NCBI GenBank assembly: GCA_002095075.2
Contig: LVCE01000001.1
Coordinates: forward strand, 343,561-407,560
Direction: 5' to 3'
DNA: 64,000 nucleotides
Source: Francisella endosymbiont of Ornithodoros moubata
GTDB lineage: Bacteria > Pseudomonadota > Gammaproteobacteria > Francisellales > Francisellaceae
Part shown: in pieces, positions 41,786-53,438 of the stretch
How the letters are laid out: every line of letters starts with the position of its first letter
How positions within the stretch are numbered: position 1 is the first letter of the stretch
Notes under the pieces: generated by a model
Database searches by the model: none
What the model saw: the letters and a program-made list of their open reading frames with translations, nothing else
Told to the model about the DNA's origin: nothing
Program-made: the position numbers and the translations under genes

Positions 41786-42079
41786 CTATTTCTTTTGAGC
41801 AGCCATTGCTTGCTTTTGGAATTTAATCATCGCATTTTGCATTTGATCTGGAGTTAGTTTTGATTTTTTACCATTTATACCATCTTTTAGACCATCAACC
41901 ATTTCTTGTTTATCTGTAGAAATATTGTTTTGGTCCATTTGATTTTTCAATGTTTGTCCCATTGTGTAGCCAACAGAATAGCTTACATCATCTTGGATAT
42001 CTGGTGTTACTGCGAAACAAGTAGTGATTAACGCGCCAGCAACTAGTGGGGCTATAAGTAAAGTCTTAGTTAATTTCAT
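41786..42079 (-). CDS. fipA: FipA, FKBP-N domain envelope protein
   Basis: A 97-residue exported protein with signal peptide MKLTKTLLIAPLVAGALITT (cleavage near residue 23) and an FKBP-N-type helical domain, SYSVGYTMGQTLKNQMDQNN then LTPDQMQNAMIKFQKQAMAA. It lacks the peptidyl-prolyl isomerase domain. Known role: works with FipB, probably as a dimerisation partner or modulator of disulfide isomerisation. Ribosome site GGAGAAAC precedes ATG. First gene of a two-gene operon with fipB. Confidence 0.92.
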   Translation of the reverse strand: MKLTKTLLIAPLVAGALITTCFAVTPDIQDDVSYSVGYTMGQTLKNQMDQNNISTDKQEMVDGLKDGINGKKSKLTPDQMQNAMIKFQKQAMAAQKK

Positions 42080-42196
42080 TTTTTAGTTTCTCCTGTTGTT
42101 TGGATAATGAATACTTTCTCCTAGTAATTCTAACAAACGGTTTATAAATCACAATGTTTTATCTGTGTAACTTAGAAGTTTTTGTTTGTTAATCGC

Positions 42197-43244
42197 TCAA
42201 TCAATGTGTTCTAAAACCAATTGATTATCAATAAATTTAGATTTTTTTAGTTCTAAAGCTTGGAGATTTGCTTGACTAAACGGTGAGTTAACGACTGCAA
42301 TAGTAATATTTCTTATCTACATAGCATAACCAATTTCTCCTAATGGCTGATCCTTGGAAAATCTGCTGTTGATCATATTAGTAGTTCAAGAAGCGGTTTA
42401 TTTACCAAAAAATCACGCTGCTGAAAATCTCTTTATATTGTTATAGGTGCAGCATTGTTAAAAGGGCAGACTAGTTGACAATCATCACAACCATAAATGC
42501 GTCTGTCAATTTTATCTCTAAGTTCTAGTGGTATAGTGCCTTTATTCTCTATAGTTAAGTATGAGATGCACTTTACGTGAATCAATCATATTCCCAGTTT
42601 GTATTACACCAGTAGGGCAAAGTTTGATACATGCTTGGCATTTACCGCAAGAATCTGGGTGCTTGGGTAAACTAGGTAGATTTGATAAATCAAGATTACT
42701 ATAGATCACTCTGATAAAAAAATGAACCCTGGACTTTATTTATCAGCATTGAGCTTCTACCTTTCCATCCTAGACCTGCTTTTTCAGCGAGTGGACGCTC
42801 TAAAACAGGAGCTCTATCAGTGAAAACTCTAAACTGATGTCCACCTGTTAATTCATCAATAAACTCGTCTAGTTTTTGAAGTTTTTTTCATTACTTTATG
42901 ATAATCTCTACCATGAGCATATATAAAAATATCTGTAATATTGCTAGTTGTTCTGAGTCTTTTAACCTTTGTTTTGACATTAACTGGATGATTAAGATAG
43001 TTTAATGTAGCTACAATGATGCTATTAGTTACAGGGACTAAATTCATTAGGGATAAACCTTTTTGAGCCATGTTTTACTATGTAATCAAGATCAGCATGA
43101 TAATTATTCTCTAGCCATTTGTTATAGTAAGGAATATATTAAGGAAAGATCACAGTCAGCTTTTGAAATTGAAGATAGATTAAGATTTTTTATAGCAAAA
43201 TCTTTTACCTGTTACCACTGCTCTAAAGAAAGCTCAAGCTTCAT
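42197..43244 (-). pseudogene. queG: Epoxyqueuosine reductase QueG, broken
   Basis: Would catalyse the last step of queuosine synthesis with cobalamin and two 4Fe-4S clusters. Read leftward from ATG 43244: MKLELSLEQWQQVKDFAIKN-like start, HADLDYIVKHGSK, MNLVPVTNSIIVATLNYLNH, and DIFIYAHGRDYHKVMKK. The ferredoxin cysteines appear as CGKCQACIKLCPTGVIQTGN near 42600, and the C-terminal end is NITIAVVNSPFSQANLQALE then NQLVLEHID. At least six lesions. Starts 3 bases past the rsfS stop. Confidence 0.88.
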
Positions 43245-43246
43245 GA

Positions 43247-43582
43247 TTAATTATCTGTAAGTTTGATATCCCATAGCTTTTCTAAAGCATATAAATTTCT
43301 AGTTTCTTCAAGCATGATATGCACAACAATATCACCGATGTCCACTAAAACCCAGTCAGATTTATTGTCACCTTCAAGACCTAGTATGGTAATCTCATTG
43401 TTTTTTAATTCTTGTTCTAAATTTTTTGCTAAAGCTTTTGCATGAGTCGTTGATGATGCTGTAGAAATTACAATTTTATTCATCATATCCGTCAGATGCT
43501 CTACATCTATAACTTGAATATTAATACCTTTTAGGTTATCGAGAGCTTCTAAAACAATCTCTAGTCTTTGATCTGTTGTCAT
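43247..43582 (-). CDS. rsfS: Ribosomal silencing factor RsfS
   Basis: Binds ribosomal protein L14 on the large subunit and blocks joining with the small subunit during starvation. The 111 residues show the family core: LDNLKGINIQVIDVEHLTDM, MNKIVISTASSTTHAKALAK and EGDNKSDWVLVDIGDIVVHI, then a tail ALEKLWDI. Start ATG 43582 with no strong Shine-Dalgarno. Its stop lies 3 bases before the queG relic start, so they formed an operon. Confidence 0.95.
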   Translation of the reverse strand: MTTDQRLEIVLEALDNLKGINIQVIDVEHLTDMMNKIVISTASSTTHAKALAKNLEQELKNNEITILGLEGDNKSDWVLVDIGDIVVHIMLEETRNLYALEKLWDIKLTDN

Positions 43583-43679
43583 GAAAATTTTCTAACATTA
43601 AATTTTTATAAATTTGGCTTAAGATTATAACATAAGTTAATTATCATTATATTAAAACAAGAAGTTTTAGTAGTAAAAG

Positions 43680-43889
43680 ATAGAGAAAAAGAGTTTATTT
43701 CTATTTTTAGTTATTTTAACTGCAATAGTTCTAGTACTGTTTTATAGATTTGTACAATGGTATGAACAAATAATAGGGACAATGTTTTCGTATATAATGA
43801 TGATTGGTTTTATATTGTTTATATTTGCATCATTTAGATTTATTAAGGATAAAAAAGTAAATATTAATTTCTTTAACTATTTAATATAG
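43680..43889 (+). pseudogene. Small two-helix membrane protein relic
   Basis: An open run after TAA 43674-43676 reads EKKSLFLFLVILTAIVLVLF, then VQWYEQIIGTMFSYIMMIGF and ILFIFASFRFIKDKK to TAG 43887. Two membrane segments are clear. No ATG, GTG or TTG is placed well: the first codon after the stop region is ATA. It may be a gene that lost its start. The flanks (43583-43679 and 43890-44029) hold nothing recognisable. Confidence 0.35.
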
Positions 43890-44029
43890 GTGTAACTCTG
43901 CTAGCATTAGTGAAAATAATAGTTAATAGCTGTAAGCAGGCGGTTTTGACAGTTGGTTATGTGGTCAAGATTATTTACTAATGATCAATCTCAACATAAA
44001 TAACCGAGAGCAAAAAATTATAATAACCA

Positions 44030-46067
44030 ATGCAATATAAAGCAGAACAGCAAAAAATAATTAATTATGATATAAGTAAGCATGCTTTGGTTTCAGCGGT
44101 AGCAGGCAGTGGCAAAACGCAAACTTTGATAGCACAAACTGAGTATCTGGTTAATAATCAAGTAGCTCTGAATAAGATCCTAGTTTTGATGTATAATAAG
44201 TCAGCTAGCTTGATTTTGCTACTCGTCTAAAAAGTTTTCAAGCCGGAAATTGCCAAGCTTATAAATGTTCGTACTATGTACTCCTTGGACAATAGCTTTC
44301 TTCAAGCTTTTGCTAAAGCTGGTTTTGTCAAAGCTGATAAAATTCTCAAAGAATATGAAGTGGATGCTATCATTGTTAAACTACTAAAAACTTATCAAAA
44401 AGAATTTAAAATAACCAAAGATATTGATAGTGAGCGAATAGAAACATTTAAAAACTATATTTCATTACTAAAATTAGATTTATCTTTGGGTAATAACAAA
44501 ATAAAAGATTTAAACTCAAAAGAGAAAAATTTATTAGACAAATCTTTAACAAATTTAATCAAGAATGTGAAAATCCAAAAGCTATAACCTACAATGATAT
44601 AATATATCTACCAGCTAAGTTTTTTGAAAAAGATAAAGCCAGTGTTACCCAAGCAAGTAAATTTGTATTCGTACATAATTATTGATCAATATCAAGATAT
44701 AAACTAAGTTCAGCAGTTTTTTACGCTGTTTGGTTAGACAAAATACTTATATTATGGCTCTGTTGGTGATGTCGATCAAACTATTTACCAGTGGCTTTGC
44801 TCGACACTTTATTATATGTTAGAAGGCTTCGAAAAAGATTTTAAAGATGTTAAGCAATATACACTTTTTGTTATGGTGACCTGATATCGTTGATGGCAAA
44901 TAATATTATTGTCAATAATAAAAAACACCATAACAATTTATGTATAACCTATCCTAGACTAAACGAAACTACCGATATAAGTATTTTAGACAGTAGTAAT
45001 AAACTTTTACTAAAACTAAAAGCATAATACAAAATGGTGTTAAGGCTAATGATATAGCTATATTGGTTCGTAAGTATAATTCAACTACAGTTTTTGAGCT
45101 AAATTGTCTATATCATGACTTAGCATATAATGTCATTGCTGATCAAAATATCTTTAGGAGAACCTTTTCAAAGCTATTTAATGGATATTTGATATTATTT
45201 AACAAAAACTATGGTTTTGACAAACATACTCTTGAATAGCGTATAGAGTTTATCTAATCAATATTAGATTATCTTAGAAAAGACCTTAAGCAAAAACTAG
45301 TCATACAAATTGCTAGTGATATTTCTCAAGCTGCAAATTTTATCGAAGCTCTTAGCGAAATTGTAGATAAGATATTTAAACAAAAAAATATCTTATCAAA
45401 ATATCTAGTAATTGGCCTAATATTTTTAATAAAACGCGCATAAAAAAGCTGATAAAGCAATTGATTTTATATTACAAAGTTTAGATTTAGCAAAACAAGT
45501 TTCTAAGGCCTCGGGAGAAACTCATTCAGGTAAATCTAGGCTACAGATTATTGATGGAATGATTATTTTTGCTAAAGACAAAAAAATACCTTGACAGAAT
45601 TTATTGAGCTTTTGTATCAACTTTATATTAGATCGAATCAGCAAAATGAAAATAATCATAATCAAATTCAAATTATGTCGATGCATCGAGCTAAATGTTT
45701 AGAATGGGATTATGTTGTAGTTCATGATGTTACAGAAGGGTGGTTTTTTGGTGATAAAAATACCAAAATATGTTTGAAATAATAGAAGAATAACGACATT
45801 ATATTTATATAGGAATTACATGAGTTAAGAAGCATTTATTTATAGTTTCATCAGATGATATTACGCGTTTATCATCTTAGTATCAGATTAGAAAAAAATA
45901 TTTATCCAAGTGATTTAAAATGTAAGAATAGTCTGATATTTTTATATGAAGGAAAATTGGTTGAGTGTGAAGATTATCTCGATAAATCTAAGTATCGCGA
46001 TAAGACTAAGCTTCATAATGTAATCTTTAAAAGGTATCACGAAAAAATTATAACTGAAAGTGATTAG
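44030..46067 (+). pseudogene. UvrD/Rep-superfamily helicase relic (first)
   Basis: Starts MQYKAEQQKIINYDISKHAL, with Walker A SAVAGSGKTQTLIAQTE intact, and shifts near 44225. Pieces are VRTMYSLDNSFLQAFAKAGF (44276-44587), DEYQDIN degraded to DQYQDIN, GDVDQTIYQW for the motif III region, and QIQIMSMHRAKCLEWDYVVV (45591-45782) where HRSKGLEW is motif V. The motif VI GITRAKK region survives only as shifted fragments near 45810. At least seven lesions. Distinct from the Rep-like relic at 56598. Confidence 0.82.
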
Positions 46068-46507
46068 TTTTGCGATTGAAGAGCTATATTATCGTTAGTA
46101 TCTTGTTGCGCAACTGGTGCTTTGTCTTGCAATTCAAATGGTTTATCAGCAAAAATACATTGAAGGATGAACAATAATCTTACCATCTTGAGTTTTACTA
46201 AGCCACTTACCATCAGCATCAATGCTTATAGCGAAACCATCTAAAATTTGGATATATCTTTTCCAGCATTGTGCTTTAAACATAGGCTTTTGGCCATTGT
46301 TAACATTAACTTTGTGCCAAGTTTTGCCATTATCAGCTGATTCTTGATAGGTAATCAAACAATAGTTTGTTGGCTTTAGAAGAGTGGCTTCTTCTTGAGC
46401 TTGTTCTGCTAGCTCTTCTTGTAAAGCTTGAAAATGAAAATAATAAGCAATCCCTGAGATTATTGCGATAATACTAATAATTGCAACAATAATTATTTTT
46501 TTTTCAT
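46064..46507 (-). pseudogene. Signal-anchored membrane protein with poly-A frameshift
   Basis: Read leftward from ATG 46507 the gene begins ATG then nine As, which gives MKKK and a stop. Ten As would give MKKKIIIVAIISIIAIISGI, a membrane anchor, then EELAEQAQEEATLLKPTNYC and an uninterrupted frame DNGKTWHKVNVNNGQKPMFK to 46146. A second T-run indel near 46150 separates the tail DKPFELQDKAPVAQQD, which ends at 46064. No family recognised. About 146 residues when repaired. Converges with the helicase relic, sharing stop bases. Confidence 0.55.
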
Positions 46508-46602
46508 TTTTACAGTCTGTAAAATGACAACTTATTTATAATTATATACTTAATTATATTCAAATGCGATTAGCAGAGTTTATTTTGTTTGTCAAAATGG
46601 TT

Positions 46603-46608
46603 TATAAT
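46603..46608 (+). promoter_or_regulatory. alaS: Possible -10 element of the alaS promoter
   Basis: TATAAT at 46603-46608 matches the sigma-70 -10 consensus, 55 bases before the alaS ATG. The expected -35 position near 46580 is only T-rich (TTTATT), a weak match to TTGACA. Confidence 0.3.
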
Positions 46609-46662
46609 ACTATCTGTTTTGAATTTAATAAATCTGTAACACTATCTACTAAAAGGTAAACT

Positions 46663-49260
46663 ATGATTACTACTAAAGAGTTACGTAATAAATTTATAAA
46701 TTATTTTGAGTCTAAAAATCACTCACATCAACCTAGCTCATCTTTAATCCCATTTGGTGATGATACTTTATTATTCACAAATGCTGGGATGGTGCAGTTT
46801 AAAGATATTTTTCTTGGAATTGAAAAAAGAGATTTCTCGCGTGCTGTTACAGTACAAAAATGTTTGCGTGCTGGTGGTAAGCATAATGACCTTGATAATG
46901 TCGGTTATACAGCTAGACATCATACTTTTTTTGAGATGTTAGGTAACTTTAGCTTTGGTGATTACTTCAAAAAAGAAGCTATCAGTTTTGCTTGGGAATT
47001 TTTGACCAAAGAAATTAAACTCCCTATAGAAAAACTATGGGTAACTATATATGCTAGCGATGATGAGGCTTTTGATGTCTGGCATAAGCATATTGGTTTA
47101 GCTAAAGAGAGGATTATCCGTATTGACTCAATTGATAACTTTTGGTCGATGGGTGATACTGGTCCATGTGGTCCATGTACAGAGATCTTTTATGATCATG
47201 GTGAAGATGTTGTCGGAGGGTTACCTGGCACTCCGGAAGAGGTTGGTGATAGATATATCGAAATTTGGAATATTGTATTTATGCAATATAATCGTCATGC
47301 TGATGGCTCTACTACAGATCTACCTAAACCATCTGTTGATACTGGAATGGGTCTTGAGAGAATCTCGGCAGTGTTACAAAATGTCCATAGCAACTATGAT
47401 ATAGATTTATTTCAAGCTTTAATCAAAAAAGCTCAACAAGTAACAAATGCAAAAGATATAAACTCACCTTCACTAAAAGTTGTTGCTGACCATATTCGTT
47501 CGTGTGCTTTTTTAATTGCTGATGGGGTTTTACCAGCTAATGAGGGGCGTGGCTATGTTCTAAGAAGGATTATTCGTAGAGCTATTCACCATGGCAATAA
47601 ACTTGGAGCAAATGAGATATTTTTCTATAAATTAGTTGCTGAGCTTATAAGTCAGATGGGTGAGGCTTACCCACAATTAATTGATAAAAGAGAGTCGATT
47701 GAAAAAACACTTATAAAAGAAGAAGAACTTTTTTTGAAGACTATTGAAAATGGTATCAAAATATTTGATGCTGAAATAGAGAATCTAAAAGGTAATACAA
47801 TATCTGGTGAAGTAGCTTTTAAGTTGTATGACACTTATGGTTTCCCTTTTGATTTAACTGCTGATATGGCAAGAGAAAAAGACTTAAAAATTGACGAAAA
47901 AGCATTCTTGGCGCAAATGCAGGGACAAAAACAAAGATCAAAAGAAGCTGGTAAATTTAATATTGATTATAATTGTTTAATTAACTCACAAATTAAATCA
48001 GAATTTAGGAGCTACTCAACACTAATAGAAGATGCAAAAGTTTTAGAAATGTATCAAGATGGTCAATTAGTTGGTAGTATCGCTGAAGAGGCACCAGCAG
48101 TTGTGGTTTTAGATAAAACTCCTTTCTATGCAGAGTCAGGTGGTCAATTAAGTGACAAAGGTATCCTTGAAGGTGTTGGCTTTGAGTTTATAGTTGAGGA
48201 TGTACAAAAGTCTGGTGAGGCAATCTTACATATTGGTAAGTTAGTAAAAGGTCGATTAAATGTAAATGATGAGCTAACTGCACAGGTAAGTAATCAACGC
48301 AGACTTGCAACAGCAGCTAATCATAGTGCTACACATTTATTACATAAAGCTTTGAAAGTAGTTTTAGGTAGTCATGCAGAGCAAAAAGGCTCACTTGTTG
48401 ACGAAAATAGACTAAGATTTGACTTTACTCATGACAAGGCGATTTCCCGTAGTGAAATAGAGCAAATAGAGCTTTTGGTAAATCAGCAGATACGCGCTAA
48501 TTATCCTGTAGCAACTATAGAAACATCACAACAAAAAGCTAAGTCATTAGGAGCGGAGGCATTATTTGGTGAAAAGTATGGTGATATCGTGCGTGTAATA
48601 TCTATGGGTGATTTTTCTATAGAGCTGTGTGGTGGTACACATGTTGCTTATACAGGAGATATAGGTTTATTTAAGATAATTTCTGAAGGTGGTATCGCTT
48701 TAGGAATTAGAAGGATAGAAGCAGTTACAACAGATAAAGCTATTAGACATACTTTTGCCAACGAAAATAAAATCGCAACTCTTAAAGATAGCCTCAAAGC
48801 CAATGATGCTAATTTGGTAGATAAACTAAATTCAATACTTCAAAAAATAAAAAACCAAGAGAAACAAATTGCTAAACTTAAAAAAGAGCTACTATCAGGC
48901 CCTAGTAATAATATCAAAGAAAGTAATATTGGTGACATAAAAGTTGTTGTTGCGAATATTGATGGTGTTGATGTCAAAACATTGCGTGATAAAATCGATG
49001 ACTATAAGTCAAAAAATAGTAAGATAATTGCAGTTTTAACTACAACTAATGCTGGTAAGGTACAGTTTGTAATTGGGGTTAGCAATGGTATGACAACCTT
49101 GATTAAGGCTAGAGATATAGCCAAAGAACTAAGTAGTCATATTGATGGTAAAGGTGGTGGTCGTGCTGATATGGCTCAAGGTGGTGGTAATAACTCGGCA
49201 AATATAAATCAAGCTTTATCTCAAGTAGAACAGTTTATTTTAGATAATATAAAAAAGTAG
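46663..49260 (+). CDS. alaS: Alanine-tRNA ligase
   Basis: Charges tRNA-Ala and clears mischarged Ser and Gly. The class II catalytic domain fills the first 440 residues, with [16 protein letters not shown] near 38, [20 protein letters not shown] near 85 and [15 protein letters not shown] near 225. The editing domain carries [13 protein letters not shown] near 548 and [13 protein letters not shown] near 652, together giving the zinc-binding HxxxH and CxxxH residues. The C-terminal C-Ala domain with a coiled coil and [12 protein letters not shown] completes it. 865 residues, full size. AAAAGGTAAAC precedes ATG. Confidence 0.98.
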   Translation: MITTKELRNKFINYFESKNHSHQPSSSLIPFGDDTLLFTNAGMVQFKDIFLGIEKRDFSRAVTVQKCLRAGGKHNDLDNVGYTARHHTFFEMLGNFSFGDYFKKEAISFAWEFLTKEIKLPIEKLWVTIYASDDEAFDVWHKHIGLAKERIIRIDSIDNFWSMGDTGPCGPCTEIFYDHGEDVVGGLPGTPEEVGDRYIEIWNIVFMQYNRHADGSTTDLPKPSVDTGMGLERISAVLQNVHSNYDIDLFQALIKKAQQVTNAKDINSPSLKVVADHIRSCAFLIADGVLPANEGRGYVLRRIIRRAIHHGNKLGANEIFFYKLVAELISQMGEAYPQLIDKRESIEKTLIKEEELFLKTIENGIKIFDAEIENLKGNTISGEVAFKLYDTYGFPFDLTADMAREKDLKIDEKAFLAQMQGQKQRSKEAGKFNIDYNCLINSQIKSEFRSYSTLIEDAKVLEMYQDGQLVGSIAEEAPAVVVLDKTPFYAESGGQLSDKGILEGVGFEFIVEDVQKSGEAILHIGKLVKGRLNVNDELTAQVSNQRRLATAANHSATHLLHKALKVVLGSHAEQKGSLVDENRLRFDFTHDKAISRSEIEQIELLVNQQIRANYPVATIETSQQKAKSLGAEALFGEKYGDIVRVISMGDFSIELCGGTHVAYTGDIGLFKIISEGGIALGIRRIEAVTTDKAIRHTFANENKIATLKDSLKANDANLVDKLNSILQKIKNQEKQIAKLKKELLSGPSNNIKESNIGDIKVVVANIDGVDVKTLRDKIDDYKSKNSKIIAVLTTTNAGKVQFVIGVSNGMTTLIKARDIAKELSSHIDGKGGGRADMAQGGGNNSANINQALSQVEQFILDNIKK

Positions 49261-49267
49261 TGGTACG

Positions 49268-50606
49268 TTGAAAATAGTGCGTAGATATTTATCAATATCC
49301 CTGGTGGTTATATTTGGTTATTGTGTTAATGGTATAGCCAATCCTATAGCTGACTATACTAGTACTATAAAGCAATCAATAAATAACTCACCGCAGTATA
49401 AATTTATTGGTTTCCAACTTAACTCAAGGCAAATTAGCCCAGTAATACAGCTTGGTAGATTATTACCAAGGATAGATATAGGTGGTTCAATTAAGGCAAC
49501 AAATATTCTAGACCAAAGAACGATAATTAATGGTGATATTGCCGGTGGGCGTTTTGCTTCGATTCAAGGTTTGGTAACTCTTACACAGCCACTATATGAT
49601 TATGGTGCATATAAGGATTTACAATCAGCTGAAGAAACAGCACAGTTTGCCAAACAAGATTATAGAACAAATTATCAGCAATTCTTATATGATGTAAGCT
49701 ATGCATATTTTAATTTAGCTAAAGCTATTAAGAATGTTCAATATACTTCATATAATTTAAAATCAAACAAACAAAGTTTAAATGAGTTAGAAAGTAAATT
49801 TAATGCAGGTGCTGCAGATGTTGCTGATTATGAAACTGCAAAAGCTAACTACTATATAGCCGAAGCTGATTATGCCGCCGTAAATAGGGAATAAAAAGTT
49901 GCCCGTGCTGAATTATATAAGTTTACTAATAATAATGATGTAGTCTTATATAACAATGATTTTAAAATCAAAGAACCATCACCTAATACAGAAGAGGATT
50001 GGGAAGAGCTAACAATGCGTAGCAGCCCATCTTATTTGAGCTCGATGCATACTAAAGAAAGTAAATATTATAGTTATCAATCAGCAACAAGCTCGTTTAT
50101 GCCTAAAGTTAACTTTGAAGTTAAGTATTCACCTGGTTTTAATGATATTAGTTCACTTGGTAACCCAGTATTTGATATTTTTTTACCATATAAAGGTACG
50201 ATAAACACATTTTATTTTGGGATTAATTTAACATGGAATATTTTTGCCGGCGGTACAGATTATGCGCAATTAAAAAAAGGCGGCTTATGATTATCAATCC
50301 TCTGAGTTTAATATGATTCAGACTGGAAGGGTTGCGCAAAATGATGCAATGTATGCTTTTAGATTTGTTCAACTTAAGAAAAAAGAAATAGAATCGTTGC
50401 GTCAGTCTGTTATAGCAGCAAAGATTGCCTATGAGAAATATAAAGAGCGCTATGAGCAAGGTACAACAACGATTACCCAGTATTTCATCCTTTTAAACCA
50501 ATACTATCAATTCCTTATTCAGCTCAATAATACTGAATTTGATTATATTATGGGATTTCTAAGTCTATACAAAACAGCTGGTATTTTAACAGTAAAAACG
50601 GTGTAA
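49268..50606 (+). pseudogene. TolC-family outer-membrane efflux protein, broken
   Basis: Starts at TTG 49268, 7 bases after alaS, with signal peptide LKIVRRYLSISLVVIFGYCV and TolC helices: QLGRLLPRIDIGGSIKATNI, VTLTQPLYDYGAYKDLQSAE, ELESKFNAGAADVADYETAK. An in-frame TAA at 49892 splits it, the frame then reopens (YSPGFNDISSLGNPVFDIFL), and a shift at the A6 run near 50274 leads to the last domain (FNMIQTGRVAQNDAMYAFRF). Two lesions only. Francisella has TolC, SilC and FtlC; this resembles FtlC-type size and context but I am not certain. Confidence 0.82.
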
Positions 50607-50653
50607 GATTTTAATAATTGGTTACTATTAGGTCAAGATGTGGAGCTATAAAG

Positions 50654-52032
50654 ATGTATATATCAACCAAATTAGAGTGTTTTACACAACATAAACAAAA
50701 TAATTCCCTACCAATTTTTGTGATTAATAAGGATAATTTCAAAAATTGGCTTAGCAGACAGGATAATTTTTTACAGAATTACGTCAAGCAGTTTGATGAA
50801 AAAAGAAAGATTATAACTATTCCAGGTAGTTTAGGGAATATTCAAAAAGTAATTTGTCTTGTATCTGAGGATATGTTTAGTATTGCAGATCTGCCAAATC
50901 AGCTGATACAAGGAAATTATCATATTGAGCATGCTGATATCGCTGACCTATCACTTTATTATATAGGTTTTGCTTTAGGAAGTTATAAGTTTAAGAAATA
51001 TAAATCTAAAACACAACAGTCAAAAGTAAAATTATTTTTACCACAATAATGCCAGTATATATTAGCAACTATAGAAGCTAATTATCTAGTTAGAGATATG
51101 ATTACTACTCCAGCGGAAGATATGGGACCAGCTGATATTGCTAATGTGATACAACAATTAGTTAAAGAGTTTGCTGCTAATTTTGAAGAAATTGTTGGTG
51201 AAGAACTTGTAGAACAAGGCTATATAGGCGTATATACTGTCGGCAAGGGTAGCCATAAGGCTCCTAGACTTGTACGATTAAGTTGGGGCAATATAAATCA
51301 TCCTAAAGTATCAATAGTTGGTAAGGGTGTGGCTTTTGATACAGGCGGGTTGGATGTCAAACCATCATCAGCAATGCAACTGATGCATAAAGATATGGGT
51401 GGTAGTGCCAATGCTATCGCTCTTGCGTATATGATTATGAAGCATAAGTTACTTATCAGACTGAGCTTAGTAATTCCTACGGTTGAAAATGCTATAGATG
51501 CAAAAGCATATCGACCAAGTGATATTATTAAAATGAAAAATGGTACTAGTGTACAAGTTACTAACACAGATGCTGAAGGGCGTTTGATTCTAGCTGAACC
51601 TTTGTATGAAGATGCGCAGAAAAAGCCTGAGTATTTAATTGATTTTCAACTCTAACAGGAGCAGCTAGAGTTGCAGTGTGGCCTGAGATTGCAGCATTTT
51701 TCTGTAATAATGACGATGTGGCTAACCAAGTGTATAAATATGCTCAAGTAACTCAAGATCAAGTTTGGCGTCTACCATTAGCTGATTGTTACAGAAAGAA
51801 TCTAGAAACTGAGTTTGCAGATATTTCACACTGTGATTTATCACCATTTGCTGGAGCAGTAAAAGCAGCATTATTTATGGAGCATTTTGTTGGTATAAAA
51901 GATACTCCTACTTGGATTCATTTTGATATGATGGCATGGAATATTGCTTCTACTCCAGGTAAACCTAAAGGTGGTGAAATGATGGCTGTTAGAGCTATGT
52001 TTCAGATGCTTAAGGATAAGTTTCCAGCTTAA
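50654..52032 (+). pseudogene. pepA: M17 leucyl aminopeptidase, broken
   Basis: Cytoplasmic two-metal aminopeptidase. Start ATG 50654 with GGAGC before it. A nonsense TAA at 51047-51049 splits the N-terminal domain from the catalytic one in the same frame. Catalytic motifs are present: VGKGVAFDTGGLDVKP with metal Lys and Asp, MHKDMGGSAN and NTDAEGRLILAE with the active Arg. Then a one-base deletion near 51648 (a G lost in the FATLTG codons) shifts to AARVAVWPEIAAFFCNN through MAVRAMFQMLKDKFPA. Two lesions in about 460 codons, so the loss is recent. Confidence 0.88.
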
Positions 52033-52171
52033 ATTAATCTCAACTAAATAGTGATATCATTTCTCAGTGAGTTATATTTTTTAGTGTATAAACATAGCTA
52101 GTTTGTTTACTAATATATCTGAAGTTGTATACTTATATATAATAAAGAATGTACAAATTATAAAAATAATC

Positions 52172-53110
52172 ATGCAAAAATCAGTATTAGAACAGCTTAA
52201 GCAAGTAACAATGGTAGTTGCTGATACTAGTGATTTTGAATTAATTCAAAAATACAAACCTGTCGATGCTACAACAAATCCTAGCTTAATCCTCAAGGCT
52301 GTCAAAGAACAAAAATATTCCAAATTCGTTGCAGAAACTATCAATAAAGTAAAAACTAATAGTCCAGATCTTAAGCGTGATGATCTTATTAAAGAAATCG
52401 CTATAGAAATTTTGGTTAGCTTTGGTATTAAAATACTTGATGTCATTGAGGGTAAAGTATCAAGTGAGGTAGATGCTAGAGTATCATTTAATAGCTCAGC
52501 AACTATCGACTATGCTAAAAGCATTATTGCAAGATATGAGTCTAATGGTATCTCAAAAGATAGAGTTTTGATAAAAATTGCTGCGACATGAGAAAGTATC
52601 AAGGCTGCCACGATACTACAAGAAGAAGGTATCAACTGTAATCTTACGCTTATTTTTGATAAAGTCCAAGCACAAGCTTGTGCAGAAGCAGGTGTATATC
52701 TAGTCTCACCATTTGTAGGTAGAATTACAGATTGGCAAATGCAACAAAATAATTTAAAAACTTTTCCAGCTATTGCCTATGATGATGGTGTTAATTCTGT
52801 AAAATCAATATACGATTTATACAAAAGTCATGGTTTTAAGACAATAGTTATGGGTGCTAGCTTTAGGAATGTTGAGCAAGTTATCGCTTTAGTTGGTTGT
52901 GATGCCTTGATCATATCTCCAGCTTTACTTGAGGAGCTTAAAAATCGTGATGAAAACTTAGAAGTTAAACTAACAAAAAATGATGATGTTATTACTCAAG
53001 AACCACAAATTAGTGAGTCAAATTTTCGCTGGCAAATGAATGAAAATGCTATGGCCACTTATAAATTAGTAGAGGGGATTAGATTATTTACAAAAGATAC
53101 TATTGATTAG
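52172..53110 (+). pseudogene. tal: Transaldolase with a single in-frame TGA
   Basis: Transfers a dihydroxyacetone unit between sedoheptulose-7-P and GAP in the pentose phosphate pathway. From ATG 52172 the frame is intact except for TGA at 52589-52591, where the family has Trp (IAATWEGIKAA; here IAAT*ESIKAA). [13 protein letters not shown] near residue 30 and the Schiff-base Lys segment VLIKIAAT directly before the stop are conserved, as is [18 protein letters not shown] after it. 312 codons, normal size. One G-to-A change from functional. Confidence 0.9.
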
Positions 53111-53132
53111 AAAAATTAAACAAAGTTTATAG

Positions 53133-53438
53133 TATTTAGGAGGTATATCAGAAGAGAATTTACAAGCTCCTTGAGCAACTAGAGAATATCCTAAGCAAAA
53201 TCTAGCTGATAATAATCCTGGCAAACAACTTGATAAGTCTAAAAGTGATATAAAAAATACAGATAAAGAAGATCAGAATGCTAATTTAGCTACGCCAGAA
53301 CCTACTAATGTCAGAAATAACCTTAGAACCAGTGATGAGGATAAATCTCTTAATAGACAAATAATGATGAATGGTCCTCAAGGAGGTTTCCAAAATAATG
53401 AACCTAGAGGTATCGTTGGTACTAGTACTAATTTCTAA
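53133..53438 (+). pseudogene. Hydrophilic C-terminal fragment of an unknown protein
   Basis: Reading YLGGISEENLQAP, a TGA at 53172, then REYPKQNLADNNPGKQLDKS, KNTDKEDQNANLATPEPTNV and the end NEPRGIVGTSTNF. It is Asn/Asp/Lys/Gln-rich with no hydrophobic core, as in a disordered envelope or secreted protein tail. There is no start; the N-terminal part is absent. It abuts the convergent isochorismatase remnant at about 53430, suggesting a deletion joined the two. Confidence 0.4.

Noticed and set aside
52589..52591. UGA recoded as Trp
   Set aside because: TAG and TAA also interrupt genes, many genes end properly at TGA, and most relics carry frameshifts too, so decay explains the data better.
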